This document shows positions 1-7,745 of a stretch of DNA of 64,000 nucleotides, one piece after another. The position numbers were made by a program, and so were the translations under genes. Within the stretch, counting starts at the first letter, position 1, and each line of letters opens with the position of its first letter. The notes under the pieces were generated by a model, which worked only from the letters and a program-made list of their open reading frames with translations, had not been told where the DNA came from and did not search any database. Origin of the DNA: an uncultured Prevotellaceae bacterium (GTDB lineage: Bacteria > Bacteroidota > Bacteroidia > Bacteroidales > Bacteroidaceae); NCBI GenBank assembly GCA_900316645.1, contig ONDP01000008.1, forward strand, positions 1 through 64,000, read 5' to 3'.

Positions 1-14
1 CTGGTTTCTGCCAT
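1..14 (-). CDS. Start of a leftward gene, cut by the window edge
   Basis: Only the first four codons (M-A-E-T) are visible; the gene runs off the left end. The start is supported by a TACCTTTG -7 box on the same strand about 33 bp upstream (47-54). The upstream sequence has two GGTGTTAAT copies 11 bp apart (74-82, 85-93), and a tRNA T-arm-like fragment lies at 207-223. That arrangement is common beside tyrosine integrases of Bacteroidetes mobile elements, so an integrase is my guess, but no coding sequence is available to confirm it. Confidence 0.35.
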
Positions 15-46
15 GATTAATTTTCTTTTGTTTTCCTTTTCGGCTG

Positions 47-54
47 CAAAGGTA
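47..54 (-). promoter_or_regulatory. -7 promoter box of the left-edge gene
   Basis: CAAAGGTA on the plus strand reads TACCTTTG leftward, matching the Bacteroidetes -7 consensus TAnnTTTG. No clear -33 TTTG is present at 19-bp spacing. The direct repeats GGTGTTAAT at 74-82 and 85-93 lie where a regulator or integrase could bind. Confidence 0.4.
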
Positions 55-206
55 CAACAATTATTTGATTTGGGGTGTTAATAAGGTGTTAATTTTAACG
101 CCCTAATGTCAAAAATAGGCATTTTAGTAAAACAAAGGAAAATTTACTATCTTTATAAATGCCTGATATTCAGTGGTTTACATTTCTTTTGTTTGCTTTT
201 GTTTTC

Positions 207-231
207 AGGGGTTCGATTCCCCTATCGACTA
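207..231 (+). other. tRNA T-arm-like fragment, candidate attachment site
   Basis: Bases 207-223 form a perfect T-arm: AGGGG, loop TTCGATT, CCCCT. They are followed by seven acceptor-like bases (ATCGACT) and an A. No D-arm, anticodon arm or 5' acceptor precedes it, so it is not a tRNA gene. A lone tRNA 3' end next to a possible integrase start is the usual footprint of integration into a tRNA gene. The matching copy would lie outside the window. Confidence 0.35.
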
Positions 232-325
232 CGAAGAAAGCGCTGAAAATTCAGCACTATTTTTGTGCCCCTACACGAAATTTCTTTACTTTGCTTCCCA
301 TTTCATTTTTCTACTCAAAAACCGT

Positions 326-400
326 GAGTTAACTCGTTTGATCAATCGAATTAACTCAATCGATAAATCAAGTTAACTCAACTCATTGTTTGAGTTAATG
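326..400. repeat. 22-bp-register array, word TTAACTC
   Basis: TTAACTC starts at 329, 351 and 373, and a fourth partial copy (TTAATGAG) starts at 395; each step is exactly 22 bp. The first copy lies in the palindrome GAGTTAACTC (326-335). The sequence between the words differs from unit to unit, although it contains small palindromes (TTGATCAA, ATCGAT). The array is intergenic. It is not a CRISPR array because the units are too short and have no conserved spacer length. Confidence 0.6.
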
Positions 401-450
401 AGTATACATCATATTACGATTCCGTTTTCCTTACAGATTGAGAACAAATG

Positions 451-469
451 GATGTCAGGCTCTGACATC
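451..469. repeat. Perfect 8-bp inverted repeat
   Basis: GATGTCAG and CTGACATC face each other across 3 bases. It is not followed by a T-tract, so a terminator is unlikely. It lies between the two 22-bp-register arrays. Function unknown. Confidence 0.4.
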
Positions 470-541
470 TTTTCACCTATAGCTTTTCTTTCCTTCATCA
501 TTTGAGTGAAAGAGGTACCAGTTACAGCGCCCCTATCCAAT

Positions 542-595
542 TTGACTCGAGCCAAATCATGAATTGACTCGAGTCAATGCCCCTTTTGACTCGAG
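542..595. repeat. 22-bp-register array, word TTGACTCGAG
   Basis: The 10-base word TTGACTCGAG starts at 542, 564 and 586, exactly 22 bp apart, separated by 12 variable bases. The middle copy extends to a perfect 16-bp palindrome, ATTGACTCGAGTCAAT (563-578). The spacing, about two helical turns, would place each word on the same DNA face. The reading frame that crosses this region (564-767) has no recognisable protein similarity and I do not call it a gene. Confidence 0.65.
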
Positions 596-854
596 ACCCC
601 CTATTTTGAGGTCTCGTAGGGAAACAGGTGTCTATCCCTTCTTTTTTACTCAAGACAAACTACAACTCACAGTTAACATGTCACCCATAGTTCTATGGAT
701 CAAGCAGCAACTAGAACGACAAATTGAAGAACAAAAGATGTCAGATCATCATGGATTCCATTTATAAAGATAGAGAGGCTTGACAAGTAATAGTCTCTCT
801 ATCTTTAATGTTGAATTGCATTGAAAACGGCATATAAACAGTTGGCTATGTTAG

Positions 855-1091
855 CCATCCCATAATCCCCTGGCACTTTATGAGTTTGACAACAAACTGA
901 GACAGTTGCTTTTTTCTGCTATCCAACGGATTGAGGTTGCCCTACGTTCCAAGATAATTCAGCATTTCTCAATGCAACATGGGGCATTTTGGTTTATGAA
1001 TATAGCAAAGCACGGTTTTACTTATTGCGGCATTATCTACCTTCCATCTGGTGACGAAAGACTCGCCTACCAAAAAATTCTGGCAGAATAG
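855..1091 (+). pseudogene. Abi-family (Abi_2/AbiF-like) gene remnant
   Basis: The frame gives ALYEFDNKLRQLLFSAIQRI followed by EVALRSKIIQHFSMQHGAFW. This matches the conserved block of Abi-family abortive-infection proteins, where an acidic FD..LR segment is followed by an IERIE-like helix, RT.I and a GxxW motif. Family members are about 300 residues. Here a stop (852-854) sits just upstream, there is no start codon of good context, and the match fades after about residue 45, where a shift to another frame reads RFYLLRHYLPSIW before a stop. I read it as a decayed phage-defence gene in the accessory scar. The family call is from motif memory. Confidence 0.55.
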
Positions 1092-1141
1092 GAACTTTTA
1101 GAAAGAACTATAATAATCAAAAGATAGTTATGCCCGAATGA

Positions 1142-1744
1142 CTATTTATCCTCCAACAGGGCCGAGGTGCGAACACGGCTGAGGGTTTCCGGTGTCATCT
1201 GGAGATAACTGGCGATATAGACCAACGGAGCCCGGAGAACAAGCTGTGGGCTACGCTTCACCAACTTGGCATAACGGTCCTGGGCAGACTCAAAGCGGAG
1301 CATATCGGCATGAATCTGCGAGAAGATGAGCGACTCCTCCAATATCTTACGATAGAGCATCTGAATGTTCACGTTCTTCATTGCCTCCTGCTCTAAGGAT
1401 GCCTTGGGCAAGGCATAGATGATGGTTGGCTCAAGCGCCATAATCTGCAAATGAGTGGGTTCCTCCTTAAAAAGGCTTTCAATACACATGCAGATGGTGT
1501 TCTCGGTAGCCATATACTCAGTAAGCTCCTTACCATTCTTAAAATAGAACTGACGGACTAAGCCTTTGACTACCCAATAAATATTCCGGCAAACCTCGCC
1601 CTCCTTGAGGATGATTTCGCCTTTCTGATATTTCATGGGTACCAAAATACTCTCCAGTACATCGAGTTCATCATGTGTCATCGTACTGTAACGTCTTGCT
1701 AATTCACGTGCGACGTCGCGTGGTGTCAGTCCTAGTGTCGTCAT
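1142..1744 (-). CDS. Crp/Fnr family transcriptional regulator
   Basis: 200 residues, the usual size for Bacteroidetes Crp/Fnr proteins. Residues about 25-120 form the cyclic-nucleotide-binding beta-roll (KYQKGEIILKEGE, then NIYWVVKGLVRQFYF). A helical dimer segment follows, then a short C-terminal helix-turn-helix (PLVYIASYLQMTPETLSRVR). The recognition-helix form TPETLSR is typical of the phylum. The effector cannot be read from sequence, and the glycine/arginine signature of true cAMP binders is not clear. It lies 40 bp downstream of lepA on the same strand. Confidence 0.85.
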   Translation of the reverse strand: MTTLGLTPRDVARELARRYSTMTHDELDVLESILVPMKYQKGEIILKEGEVCRNIYWVVKGLVRQFYFKNGKELTEYMATENTICMCIESLFKEEPTHLQIMALEPTIIYALPKASLEQEAMKNVNIQMLYRKILEESLIFSQIHADMLRFESAQDRYAKLVKRSPQLVLRAPLVYIASYLQMTPETLSRVRTSALLEDK

Positions 1745-1784
1745 TTTCTCTATTGGATTTTCAGTGTTCTATAATAATTTTGTT

Positions 1785-3566
1785 TTAGTCTAACTTCAAT
1801 ACAGCGAGGAAAGCCTTCTGAGGCACTTCCACATTACCGATTTGCTTCATGCGCTTTTTACCGCGTTTCTGCTTTTCAAGGAGTTTACGCTTACGACTCA
1901 CGTCACCGCCATAACATTTGGCTGTCACATCCTTGCGCACCTGTTTCACCGTTTCGCGGGCTATAATCTTTGCTCCGATTGCAGCCTGGATAGCAATATC
2001 AAACTGCTGACGCGGTATGAGTTCCTTCAGTTTCTCGCACATGCGACGGCCAAAGCTGACAGCATTGTCCTGATGGGTGAGCGTCGAAAGTGCGTCAACC
2101 GATTCACCATTGAGCAGGATGTCCAGCTTTGCCAGTTTTGAGGGGCGGAAACAGTCAACATGATAGTCGAACGAGGCATAGCCCTTGGAGATAGACTTCA
2201 GCTTATCGTAGAAGTCAATCACTATCTCACCCAAAGGTAACATGAAGCGCAGTTCTACGCGATTGCCACTGACATACTGCTGGTCGATGAGTTCGCCTCG
2301 TTTGTCGAGACAAAGCGTCATGATAGGACCGATATAGTCGGCTGCAGTAATGATGCTGGCCTTGATATATGGTTCTTCGATATGATCGATGAGTGTAGGA
2401 TCAGGTAGTCCTGAAGGATTATGAACCTCCTTCACCCCACCCTGTTTATCGTAGCACATATAGGTAACATTAGGAACCGTTGTGATGACATCCATATCGA
2501 ACTCACGGTCCAGGCGTTCCTGTACAATCTCCATGTGGAGCAGTCCAAGGAAACCGCAACGGAAACCAAAGCCCAAAGCAACAGATGTCTCAGGGGTGAA
2601 CGTCAGGGAGGCGTCGTTGAGCTGTAGTTTCTCCAACGAGGCACGCAGGTTCTCATAGTCAGTGGGGTCGATGGGATAAACACCTGCGAAGACCATAGGC
2701 TTCACTTCCTGGAATCCCTCTATGGCCTTATCGCAAGGGTTAGCCACACTGGTAATCGTATCGCCCACCTTCACCTCCTTCGAATTCTTAATGCCACTGA
2801 TGATATAACCCACATCGCCAGTGCGCAGTTCCTGACGGGGTATCATATCCATTTTCAGCACACCCACCTCGTCAGCATCATACTCCATACCAGTATTGAA
2901 GAACTTCACTTTCTCACCCTTACGGATACTACCATTCTCAATCTTAAAGTAAGCAATGATGCCACGGAATGAATTAAATACTGAGTCGAAAATCAATGCC
3001 TGCAACGGTGCCGTTGGGTCGCCCTCGGGATGAGGAATACGTTCGACGACGGCATCAAGAATCTGCTCAACACCTTCACCTGTCTTTCCACTGGCACGGA
3101 TAATGTCAGAGGCATCACAACCAATGAGTTCAACAATTTCATCCTCCACCTCGTCGGGCATTGCACTGGGCATATCTATCTTATTGATAACGGGGATAAT
3201 CTCCAAATCGTGATCGATGGCGAGATAGAGATTAGAGATGGTTTGAGCCTGCACACCCTGCGTTGCATCAACTACCAGCAGCGCCCCCTCGCAGGCTGCT
3301 ATGGAACGTGAAACTTCGTAAGAGAAGTCAACGTGTCCCGGAGTATCAATCAAGTTAAGAATATACTTTTCACCCTTGTACATATACTCCATCTGGATGG
3401 CATGACTCTTGATGGTAATGCCACGTTCTTTTTCCAAATCCATATCGTCAAGCATCTGACCCTCAGTCACTTGAATCGTCTTAGTAAATTCAAGCATGCG
3501 GTCTGCCAAAGTCGACTTCCCGTGGTCAATATGTGCGATAATGCAGAAGTTTCTAATATGCTCCAT
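1785..3566 (-). CDS. lepA: Elongation factor 4 (LepA), ribosomal back-translocase GTPase
   Basis: LepA binds ribosomes and promotes back-translocation or rescue of stalled complexes, using GTP. Residues 11-18 carry the P-loop [17 protein letters not shown] is the switch I region, DTPGH is G3 and NKIDMP is G4. The C-terminal half holds the EF-G-like domains and the LepA-specific tail, ending in [17 protein letters not shown] start at the codon at 3566 (M-E-H-I-R-N-F), giving 593 residues, the family norm. A start at 3593 is also open, but a TAATTTTG -7 box at 3591-3598 would put it upstream of the transcript start. The short gene at 3687 is divergent. Confidence 0.95.
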   Translation of the reverse strand: MEHIRNFCIIAHIDHGKSTLADRMLEFTKTIQVTEGQMLDDMDLEKERGITIKSHAIQMEYMYKGEKYILNLIDTPGHVDFSYEVSRSIAACEGALLVVDATQGVQAQTISNLYLAIDHDLEIIPVINKIDMPSAMPDEVEDEIVELIGCDASDIIRASGKTGEGVEQILDAVVERIPHPEGDPTAPLQALIFDSVFNSFRGIIAYFKIENGSIRKGEKVKFFNTGMEYDADEVGVLKMDMIPRQELRTGDVGYIISGIKNSKEVKVGDTITSVANPCDKAIEGFQEVKPMVFAGVYPIDPTDYENLRASLEKLQLNDASLTFTPETSVALGFGFRCGFLGLLHMEIVQERLDREFDMDVITTVPNVTYMCYDKQGGVKEVHNPSGLPDPTLIDHIEEPYIKASIITAADYIGPIMTLCLDKRGELIDQQYVSGNRVELRFMLPLGEIVIDFYDKLKSISKGYASFDYHVDCFRPSKLAKLDILLNGESVDALSTLTHQDNAVSFGRRMCEKLKELIPRQQFDIAIQAAIGAKIIARETVKQVRKDVTAKCYGGDVSRKRKLLEKQKRGKKRMKQIGNVEVPQKAFLAVLKLD

Positions 3567-3590
3567 AAGTCTGATATGTACAATCTTTTG

Positions 3591-3598
3591 CAAAATTA
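3591..3598 (-). promoter_or_regulatory. -7 box of lepA
   Basis: CAAAATTA reads TAATTTTG leftward. Transcription would begin near 3585, about 20 bases before the lepA start chosen here. No matching -33 element is seen. Confidence 0.45.
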
Positions 3599-3644
3599 CG
3601 AAAAAAAATTGAGATTGCTACCTATCTTTACCATTTTATTTTAT

Positions 3645-3652
3645 TAATTTTG
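3645..3652 (+). promoter_or_regulatory. -7 box of the 3687 lipoprotein gene
   Basis: TAATTTTG followed by CAG, 35 bp before the ATG. It is divergent from the lepA box; no clear -33. Confidence 0.45.
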
Positions 3653-3686
3653 CAGAAATTACGAACTATAACAAAAATAAGCATCG

Positions 3687-4076
3687 ATGAAAAAGCTTTT
3701 GATTGTGATTGCAGGAGTTCTTCTGATGACAGCTTGCCAGGAGACTTTAGAAGAGCGTTGTGCCCGTGAAGCAAAGGAATATTCGAAGAAGAACTGTCCT
3801 GCCCCAATTGCCAAGGGTGTGACTATCGACAGTATGAGTTTCGATGAATCGACACACACCTTAATATATTCATACACATTGGAAGGAGCTATTGACGATA
3901 CTGCCGTCATCCGCCACAACAATCCCCGCGATCAGATGCTGCAACAGCTGAAGAATGCCACAGCCATGAAACCCTATAAGGATGCCGGGTATAACTTCCG
4001 CTATACTTACTATTCGAAAAAGAAGAAAGGAGAAAAGCTCTTCGAGGCTACCTTCCAAGAAAAAGATTACCGTTAG
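3687..4076 (+). CDS. Small lipoprotein of unknown function
   Basis: 129 residues. The N-terminus is a lipoprotein signal: MKKLL, a hydrophobic stretch, then the lipobox LMTAC, with cysteine at position 17. The mature part has two further cysteines (ERC and NCPAPI) and an alpha/beta pattern with the segment THTLIYSYTLEG. I do not recognise a named family. It is monocistronic: divergent from lepA and convergent with the TSCPD gene, with only 6 bases between their ends. Envelope localisation is inferred from the signal. Confidence 0.8.
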   Translation: MKKLLIVIAGVLLMTACQETLEERCAREAKEYSKKNCPAPIAKGVTIDSMSFDESTHTLIYSYTLEGAIDDTAVIRHNNPRDQMLQQLKNATAMKPYKDAGYNFRYTYYSKKKKGEKLFEATFQEKDYR

Positions 4077-4082
4077 AAGCAC

Positions 4083-4355
4083 TTAGGCTTCTAACGGTTG
4101 TTTCTTTAATTGCTCCAAAGCCCTGCACAACTGGTCGGGGCAACTGGTATTCTTTGTTCCACAACGGATTCCGTTTACTTTCTTGATGACATCGTCAATC
4201 TTCTGTCCGCACACCAGTTGACTGATGCCTTGCAGGTTGCCGTTGCAACCTCCGAGGAAGAACACCTGCTGGATGACATCATTCTCGTCGCACGTCACGT
4301 CAATCATCTTCGAGCACGTGCCCTGAGTTTCGTACGAGATATGCTTCGTTGCCAT
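4083..4355 (-). CDS. TSCPD domain protein (TIGR03905 family)
   Basis: 90 residues, full length for this family. The motif that names it, NTSCPDQLCRAL, is near the C-terminus, with earlier cysteines in QGTCSKMIDVTC, GGCNGN and IRCG. TSCPD domains also occur at the end of some ribonucleotide reductases; the free-standing form has no established role, and the cysteine pattern suggests metal or redox chemistry. The start overlaps the stop of the upstream yebC gene by one base (TAATG), so the two are translationally coupled. Confidence 0.85.
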   Translation of the reverse strand: MATKHISYETQGTCSKMIDVTCDENDVIQQVFFLGGCNGNLQGISQLVCGQKIDDVIKKVNGIRCGTKNTSCPDQLCRALEQLKKQPLEA

Positions 4356-5092
4356 TACTCTTCAACAACTTCAGGTTTCATGTTTGTGTACACGGTCTGT
4401 ACATCGTCGAAATCCTCAAGCTTCTCAATCATCTTGTCGATGGTCTCACGCTCCTCTGGAGTCACGTCCTTCAGGTCGTTTGGAATGCGAGTAAACTCAG
4501 CACCTGTCACCTCGAAACCATTTTCCTCAAGATGCTTCTGAATAGCGCCGAACGACTGTGGGTCGCCATAAATGGTGATTGAGTTCTCTTCCTCGTCCTC
4601 GTCGTACTCATCTTCTACTCCATAGTCAATCAGGTCGAGAATCAGTTCGTCCATATCAAGACCATCTTTTTTCTTGAAGGTGAACACGGCCTTGTGGTCG
4701 AACAGGAACGACAGCGATCCCTGTGTACCCAGGTTACCATTGAACTTGTTGAACACAGAACGAACGTCACCAACGGTACGGGTAGTGTTGTCGGTCAAGG
4801 TGTCAACAAAGATGGCCACTCCGTGAGGACCATATCCCTCGTAAGTCACCTCCTTATAATCGCTCTGGTCTTTACCCATTGCATTCTTGATAGCACGCTC
4901 GATGTTATCCTTCGGCATATTCTCACGCTTAGCATTGGCAATAATAGCACGCAATGCAGGGTTCATATCGGGTTCTGGACCGCCTGCCTTCACAGCAATG
5001 GCAATCTGCTTACCGATCTTTGTAAACGTCTTGGCCATGTGGCCCCATCTCTTCAGTTTCGCAGCTTTGCGATATTCAAATGCTCTTCCCAT
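4355..5092 (-). CDS. yebC: YebC/PmpR (TACO1) family protein
   Basis: 245 residues. It begins MGRAFEYRKAAKLKRWGHMA, a Bacteroidetes variant of the MAGHSKW start, followed by the hallmark GGPEPDMNPALRAIIANAK and NMPKDNIERAI. The middle domain reads YEGYGPHGVAIFVDTLTDN and an acidic stretch DEYDEDEEEN follows. The family was long called a transcriptional regulator; recent work links it to relief of ribosome stalling on proline-rich sequences. It is followed by the TSCPD gene with a one-base overlap and lies 36 bp downstream of pheT. Confidence 0.93.
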   Translation of the reverse strand: MGRAFEYRKAAKLKRWGHMAKTFTKIGKQIAIAVKAGGPEPDMNPALRAIIANAKRENMPKDNIERAIKNAMGKDQSDYKEVTYEGYGPHGVAIFVDTLTDNTTRTVGDVRSVFNKFNGNLGTQGSLSFLFDHKAVFTFKKKDGLDMDELILDLIDYGVEDEYDEDEEENSITIYGDPQSFGAIQKHLEENGFEVTGAEFTRIPNDLKDVTPEERETIDKMIEKLEDFDDVQTVYTNMKPEVVEE

Positions 5093-5128
5093 AAATTATT
5101 TATTTTTCAATATTTCGATATTACAAAA

Positions 5129-7576
5129 TTATCTTAACTCTGCGCCCAGTTGCTTCTTCAGATTAGCAATGAGTTTCTGCATGATAGCGTCAATCTGCTT
5201 ATCGCCCATGGTCTTTTCTGCATCTTGCAGAATGAAGTTTACAGCATAACTCTTCTTGCCAGCAGGCAGGTTCTTACCCTCATAAACGTCGAAGAGTTCC
5301 ACTTTCTTCAGCAGTTTCTTCTCCGTCTGGCGGGCAATCTCCTCAATCTGAGCAAACTCTACGTTCTGGTCGATAAGCAACGCAAGGTCACGGCTCACAG
5401 CAGGATACTTAGCAATCTCAGTGAACAGCACCTGCTTATTTCGCAGCAATTTCATCAGCGCCGTCCAGTTCATCTCACAGTAGTAAACAGGAGTATCGAT
5501 ATCGGCAGCCTTCTGCACCTTCTTAGCAAGCACACCCATCTCCAACATCAGCTTACCGCCACGATTCTCGATAGTCAGACCGGCAGAGAAAATAGGATTC
5601 TGAGATTTCTTGCGAATCAACATTCCCTGCTGCACACCTATGCGTGCCAATATATTCTCAACATAGGCACTCAACTCGGCAAACGAACTGTCCTCGTTAG
5701 CATGAGCCCAGGAACCTTCCACACGCTTACCCGTCAGCCACAGTCCGAGATGGTATTCCTCCTTGTAAGCATTCATTGGATTCTCATCGTCCTTCTTTTC
5801 CGGATTGAAGAAATATACATTACCAAACTCGAAGAAACGACAATTACCGTTTTTACGCTTGGCATTATGTTCTATGCTCTCCAGTCCACCAAAGAGCAAT
5901 GTCTGGCGCATAACGTTCAAATCGGTTGAGAGCGGATTCATGATACGGACGAGGTGGTCATTCTCACCATAGTAGGCGCCCTTCGTCAGGGAGTTATTCA
6001 ATATCTCGTTGAAGCCCTCGCCCACCAGCTGTTCGCTGACCAGATTGGCCAGTTTATGTTTTTGGTCTTCATCGCCCTTGATAACCAACGACGACTTGAG
6101 TTGTGTGGGAATCTCCACATTATTATATCCATAGATGCGAAGGATATCCTCAACCACATCACAGGGGCGCTGCACATCCACACGATAAGCAGGCACCTTA
6201 ATGGTAAGTCCTTCTGCATTCTCGTTCATTATCTGCATTTCGAGCGACTGGCAGATGTTCTTGATGTTATCCACACCAATCTCTTTACCAATCAAGTTAT
6301 GCACATAATCGTATTTCAAATCGACAACAGCATCCTCTATCTTTTCAGGATAGACGTCCTTGATGTCCATTGACACCTTACCGCCAGCCAACTCCTTGCA
6401 GAGTTGGGCTGCATACTTCAAGGCCTCGATGGTGCCATTGGGGTCGATGCCACGCTCAAAGCGAAAAGAGGCATCGGTAGATAGTCCATGACGACGTGCA
6501 GACTTACGAATCCAAGTTGGATGGAAATAAGCACTTTCCAAAACGACGTTCTTCGTTGTCTCGTACGTGCCACTACCCTTTCCTCCGAACACACCAGCAA
6601 TACACATCGGTTCCTCGGCATTACAGATAGCCAAGTCGCGGTCAGAGAGTTTATGCTCTACCCCATCCAGAGTCTGGAAAGGAGTACCCTCCGGCATGGT
6701 CTTCACCACAATCTTATGACCTTTCACCATATCGGCATCGAAACAATGCAACGGCTGTCCCAAGGCCATCATCACGTAGTTGGTGATATCTACAATATTA
6801 TTAATAGGACGCAGTCCGATAGTTGTCAGTTTATTCTTCAGCCACTCAGGACTCTCCTTTACCTCACAGCCGGTAATGCTGACACATGCATAACGCTTAC
6901 AGGCCTCGGTATTATCGATAACGACGTCGATGGGGAGGCTGTGGTCATCGACTGTAAACGTCGATGCACAGGGTTTGTGGGTGGCAGTCTGGTAACCGTT
7001 TTGCTTCAGCCATGCATAGAGGTCGCGTGCCACACCCCAATGGCTCAGTGCATCGGCACGGTTGGCAGTGATGTCCACCTCGATGAGCCAATCGCTCTCT
7101 AGATGATAGTATTCCGCAGCAGGCATACCCACTTGAGCATCCTCAGGCAGAACGATGATACCGTCATGACTGGTACCAATGCCAATTTCGTCCTCGGCAC
7201 AAATCATACCGTTGGATTCTACACCACGCAGCTTCGACTTCTTGATGACAAACTCTTGATCGCCGTCATACAGCACGCAGCCCAGGTCGGCCACGATGAC
7301 TTTCTGTCCGGCAGCCACATTGGGAGCACCACAGACAATCTGTGAAGGTTCACCCTTGCCCAGGTCAACAGTCGTAACGTGCAGGTGATCACTATTGGGG
7401 TGCATCTCACATGTCAGCACCTTACCTACATACAATCCTTTAAGTCCTCCCTTAATACTCTGTACTTCTTCGAGTGCGTCAACCTCCAGACCTGTTGATG
7501 TCAGGGCGTCACACACCTGCTGAGGTGTGAGATCAAAGTCCACGTACTCCTTCAACCATTTATAAGATATATTCAT
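5129..7576 (-). CDS. pheT: Phenylalanine-tRNA ligase beta subunit
   Basis: 815 residues, normal length. PheT is half of the alpha2beta2 enzyme that charges tRNA-Phe. In order: an N-terminal helix (MNISYKWLKEYVD), the EMAP-like tRNA-binding domain (about 40-150, with GLYVGKVLTCEMHPNSDHL), the B3/4 editing domain (about 210-400), B5, the catalytic-like core with RRHGLSTDASFRFERGID, and the C-terminal anticodon-binding ferredoxin fold (YPAVSRDLALLI). pheS is not adjacent. It has its own canonical promoter (7607-7638) and a terminator separates it from the PpiD-like gene upstream. Confidence 0.97.
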   Translation of the reverse strand: MNISYKWLKEYVDFDLTPQQVCDALTSTGLEVDALEEVQSIKGGLKGLYVGKVLTCEMHPNSDHLHVTTVDLGKGEPSQIVCGAPNVAAGQKVIVADLGCVLYDGDQEFVIKKSKLRGVESNGMICAEDEIGIGTSHDGIIVLPEDAQVGMPAAEYYHLESDWLIEVDITANRADALSHWGVARDLYAWLKQNGYQTATHKPCASTFTVDDHSLPIDVVIDNTEACKRYACVSITGCEVKESPEWLKNKLTTIGLRPINNIVDITNYVMMALGQPLHCFDADMVKGHKIVVKTMPEGTPFQTLDGVEHKLSDRDLAICNAEEPMCIAGVFGGKGSGTYETTKNVVLESAYFHPTWIRKSARRHGLSTDASFRFERGIDPNGTIEALKYAAQLCKELAGGKVSMDIKDVYPEKIEDAVVDLKYDYVHNLIGKEIGVDNIKNICQSLEMQIMNENAEGLTIKVPAYRVDVQRPCDVVEDILRIYGYNNVEIPTQLKSSLVIKGDEDQKHKLANLVSEQLVGEGFNEILNNSLTKGAYYGENDHLVRIMNPLSTDLNVMRQTLLFGGLESIEHNAKRKNGNCRFFEFGNVYFFNPEKKDDENPMNAYKEEYHLGLWLTGKRVEGSWAHANEDSSFAELSAYVENILARIGVQQGMLIRKKSQNPIFSAGLTIENRGGKLMLEMGVLAKKVQKAADIDTPVYYCEMNWTALMKLLRNKQVLFTEIAKYPAVSRDLALLIDQNVEFAQIEEIARQTEKKLLKKVELFDVYEGKNLPAGKKSYAVNFILQDAEKTMGDKQIDAIMQKLIANLKKQLGAELR

Positions 7577-7606
7577 TGCAATGATATGTTATTTCAAAAT
7601 CGGGCA

Positions 7607-7638
7607 CAAAGGTACGAATAAGTGAGAAGAAAACCAAA
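7607..7638 (-). promoter_or_regulatory. pheT promoter
   Basis: Leftward reading gives TTTGG (7634-7638), a 19-bp spacer, then TACCTTTG (7607-7614), a textbook Bacteroidetes promoter ending about 30 bp before the pheT start. It forms the downstream end of the composite repeat at 7607-7690. Confidence 0.75.
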
Positions 7639-7690
7639 TTTTATTTGAGTTTTCTCGAACGAGAGTACCTTCGACGGAGTCAAAGGTACA
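7607..7690 (-). repeat. Composite promoter/palindrome repeat, copy A
   Basis: Read leftward: an imperfect palindrome, GTACCTTTGAC-TCC-GTCGAAGGTAC (7666-7690), whose left arm contains a TACCTTTG box; then TCTCGTTCGAGA; then a hairpin AGAAAAC/GTTTTCT around AAATTTTATTTGA; then CTCACTTATTCG and a second TACCTTTG. The flanks match the copy at 63322-63415 while the paired stems differ in sequence, so pairing is kept. Confidence 0.6.
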
Positions 7691-7691
7691 A

Positions 7692-7731
7692 AAAATCCCG
7701 ATAATTGCCAAGAATTATCGGGATTTTCTTA
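7692..7731 (-). terminator. Terminator of the PpiD-like gene
   Basis: AATCCCGATAATT and AATTATCGGGATT form a 13-bp stem across GCCAAG, followed leftward by a run of six T. It lies 15 bases after the stop at 7746 and ends the leftward envelope operon. Confidence 0.85.
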
Positions 7732-7745
7732 TATGTGAAACTATC

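Noticed and set aside
207-231. Complete tRNA gene
   Set aside because: Only a T-arm and part of an acceptor stem are present; no anticodon or D-arm upstream.
451-469. Intrinsic terminator
   Set aside because: The inverted repeat has no T-run on either side and no gene ends into it.
326-607. CRISPR array
   Set aside because: Words are 7-10 bases at a 22-bp period with no conserved repeat of 24 bases or more, and no cas genes are visible.
564-767. Small protein gene
   Set aside because: The frame runs through the 22-bp repeat array and its product has no recognisable similarity or promoter.
3567-3593. Upstream start for lepA
   Set aside because: It overlaps the -7 box and adds nine residues without family similarity.
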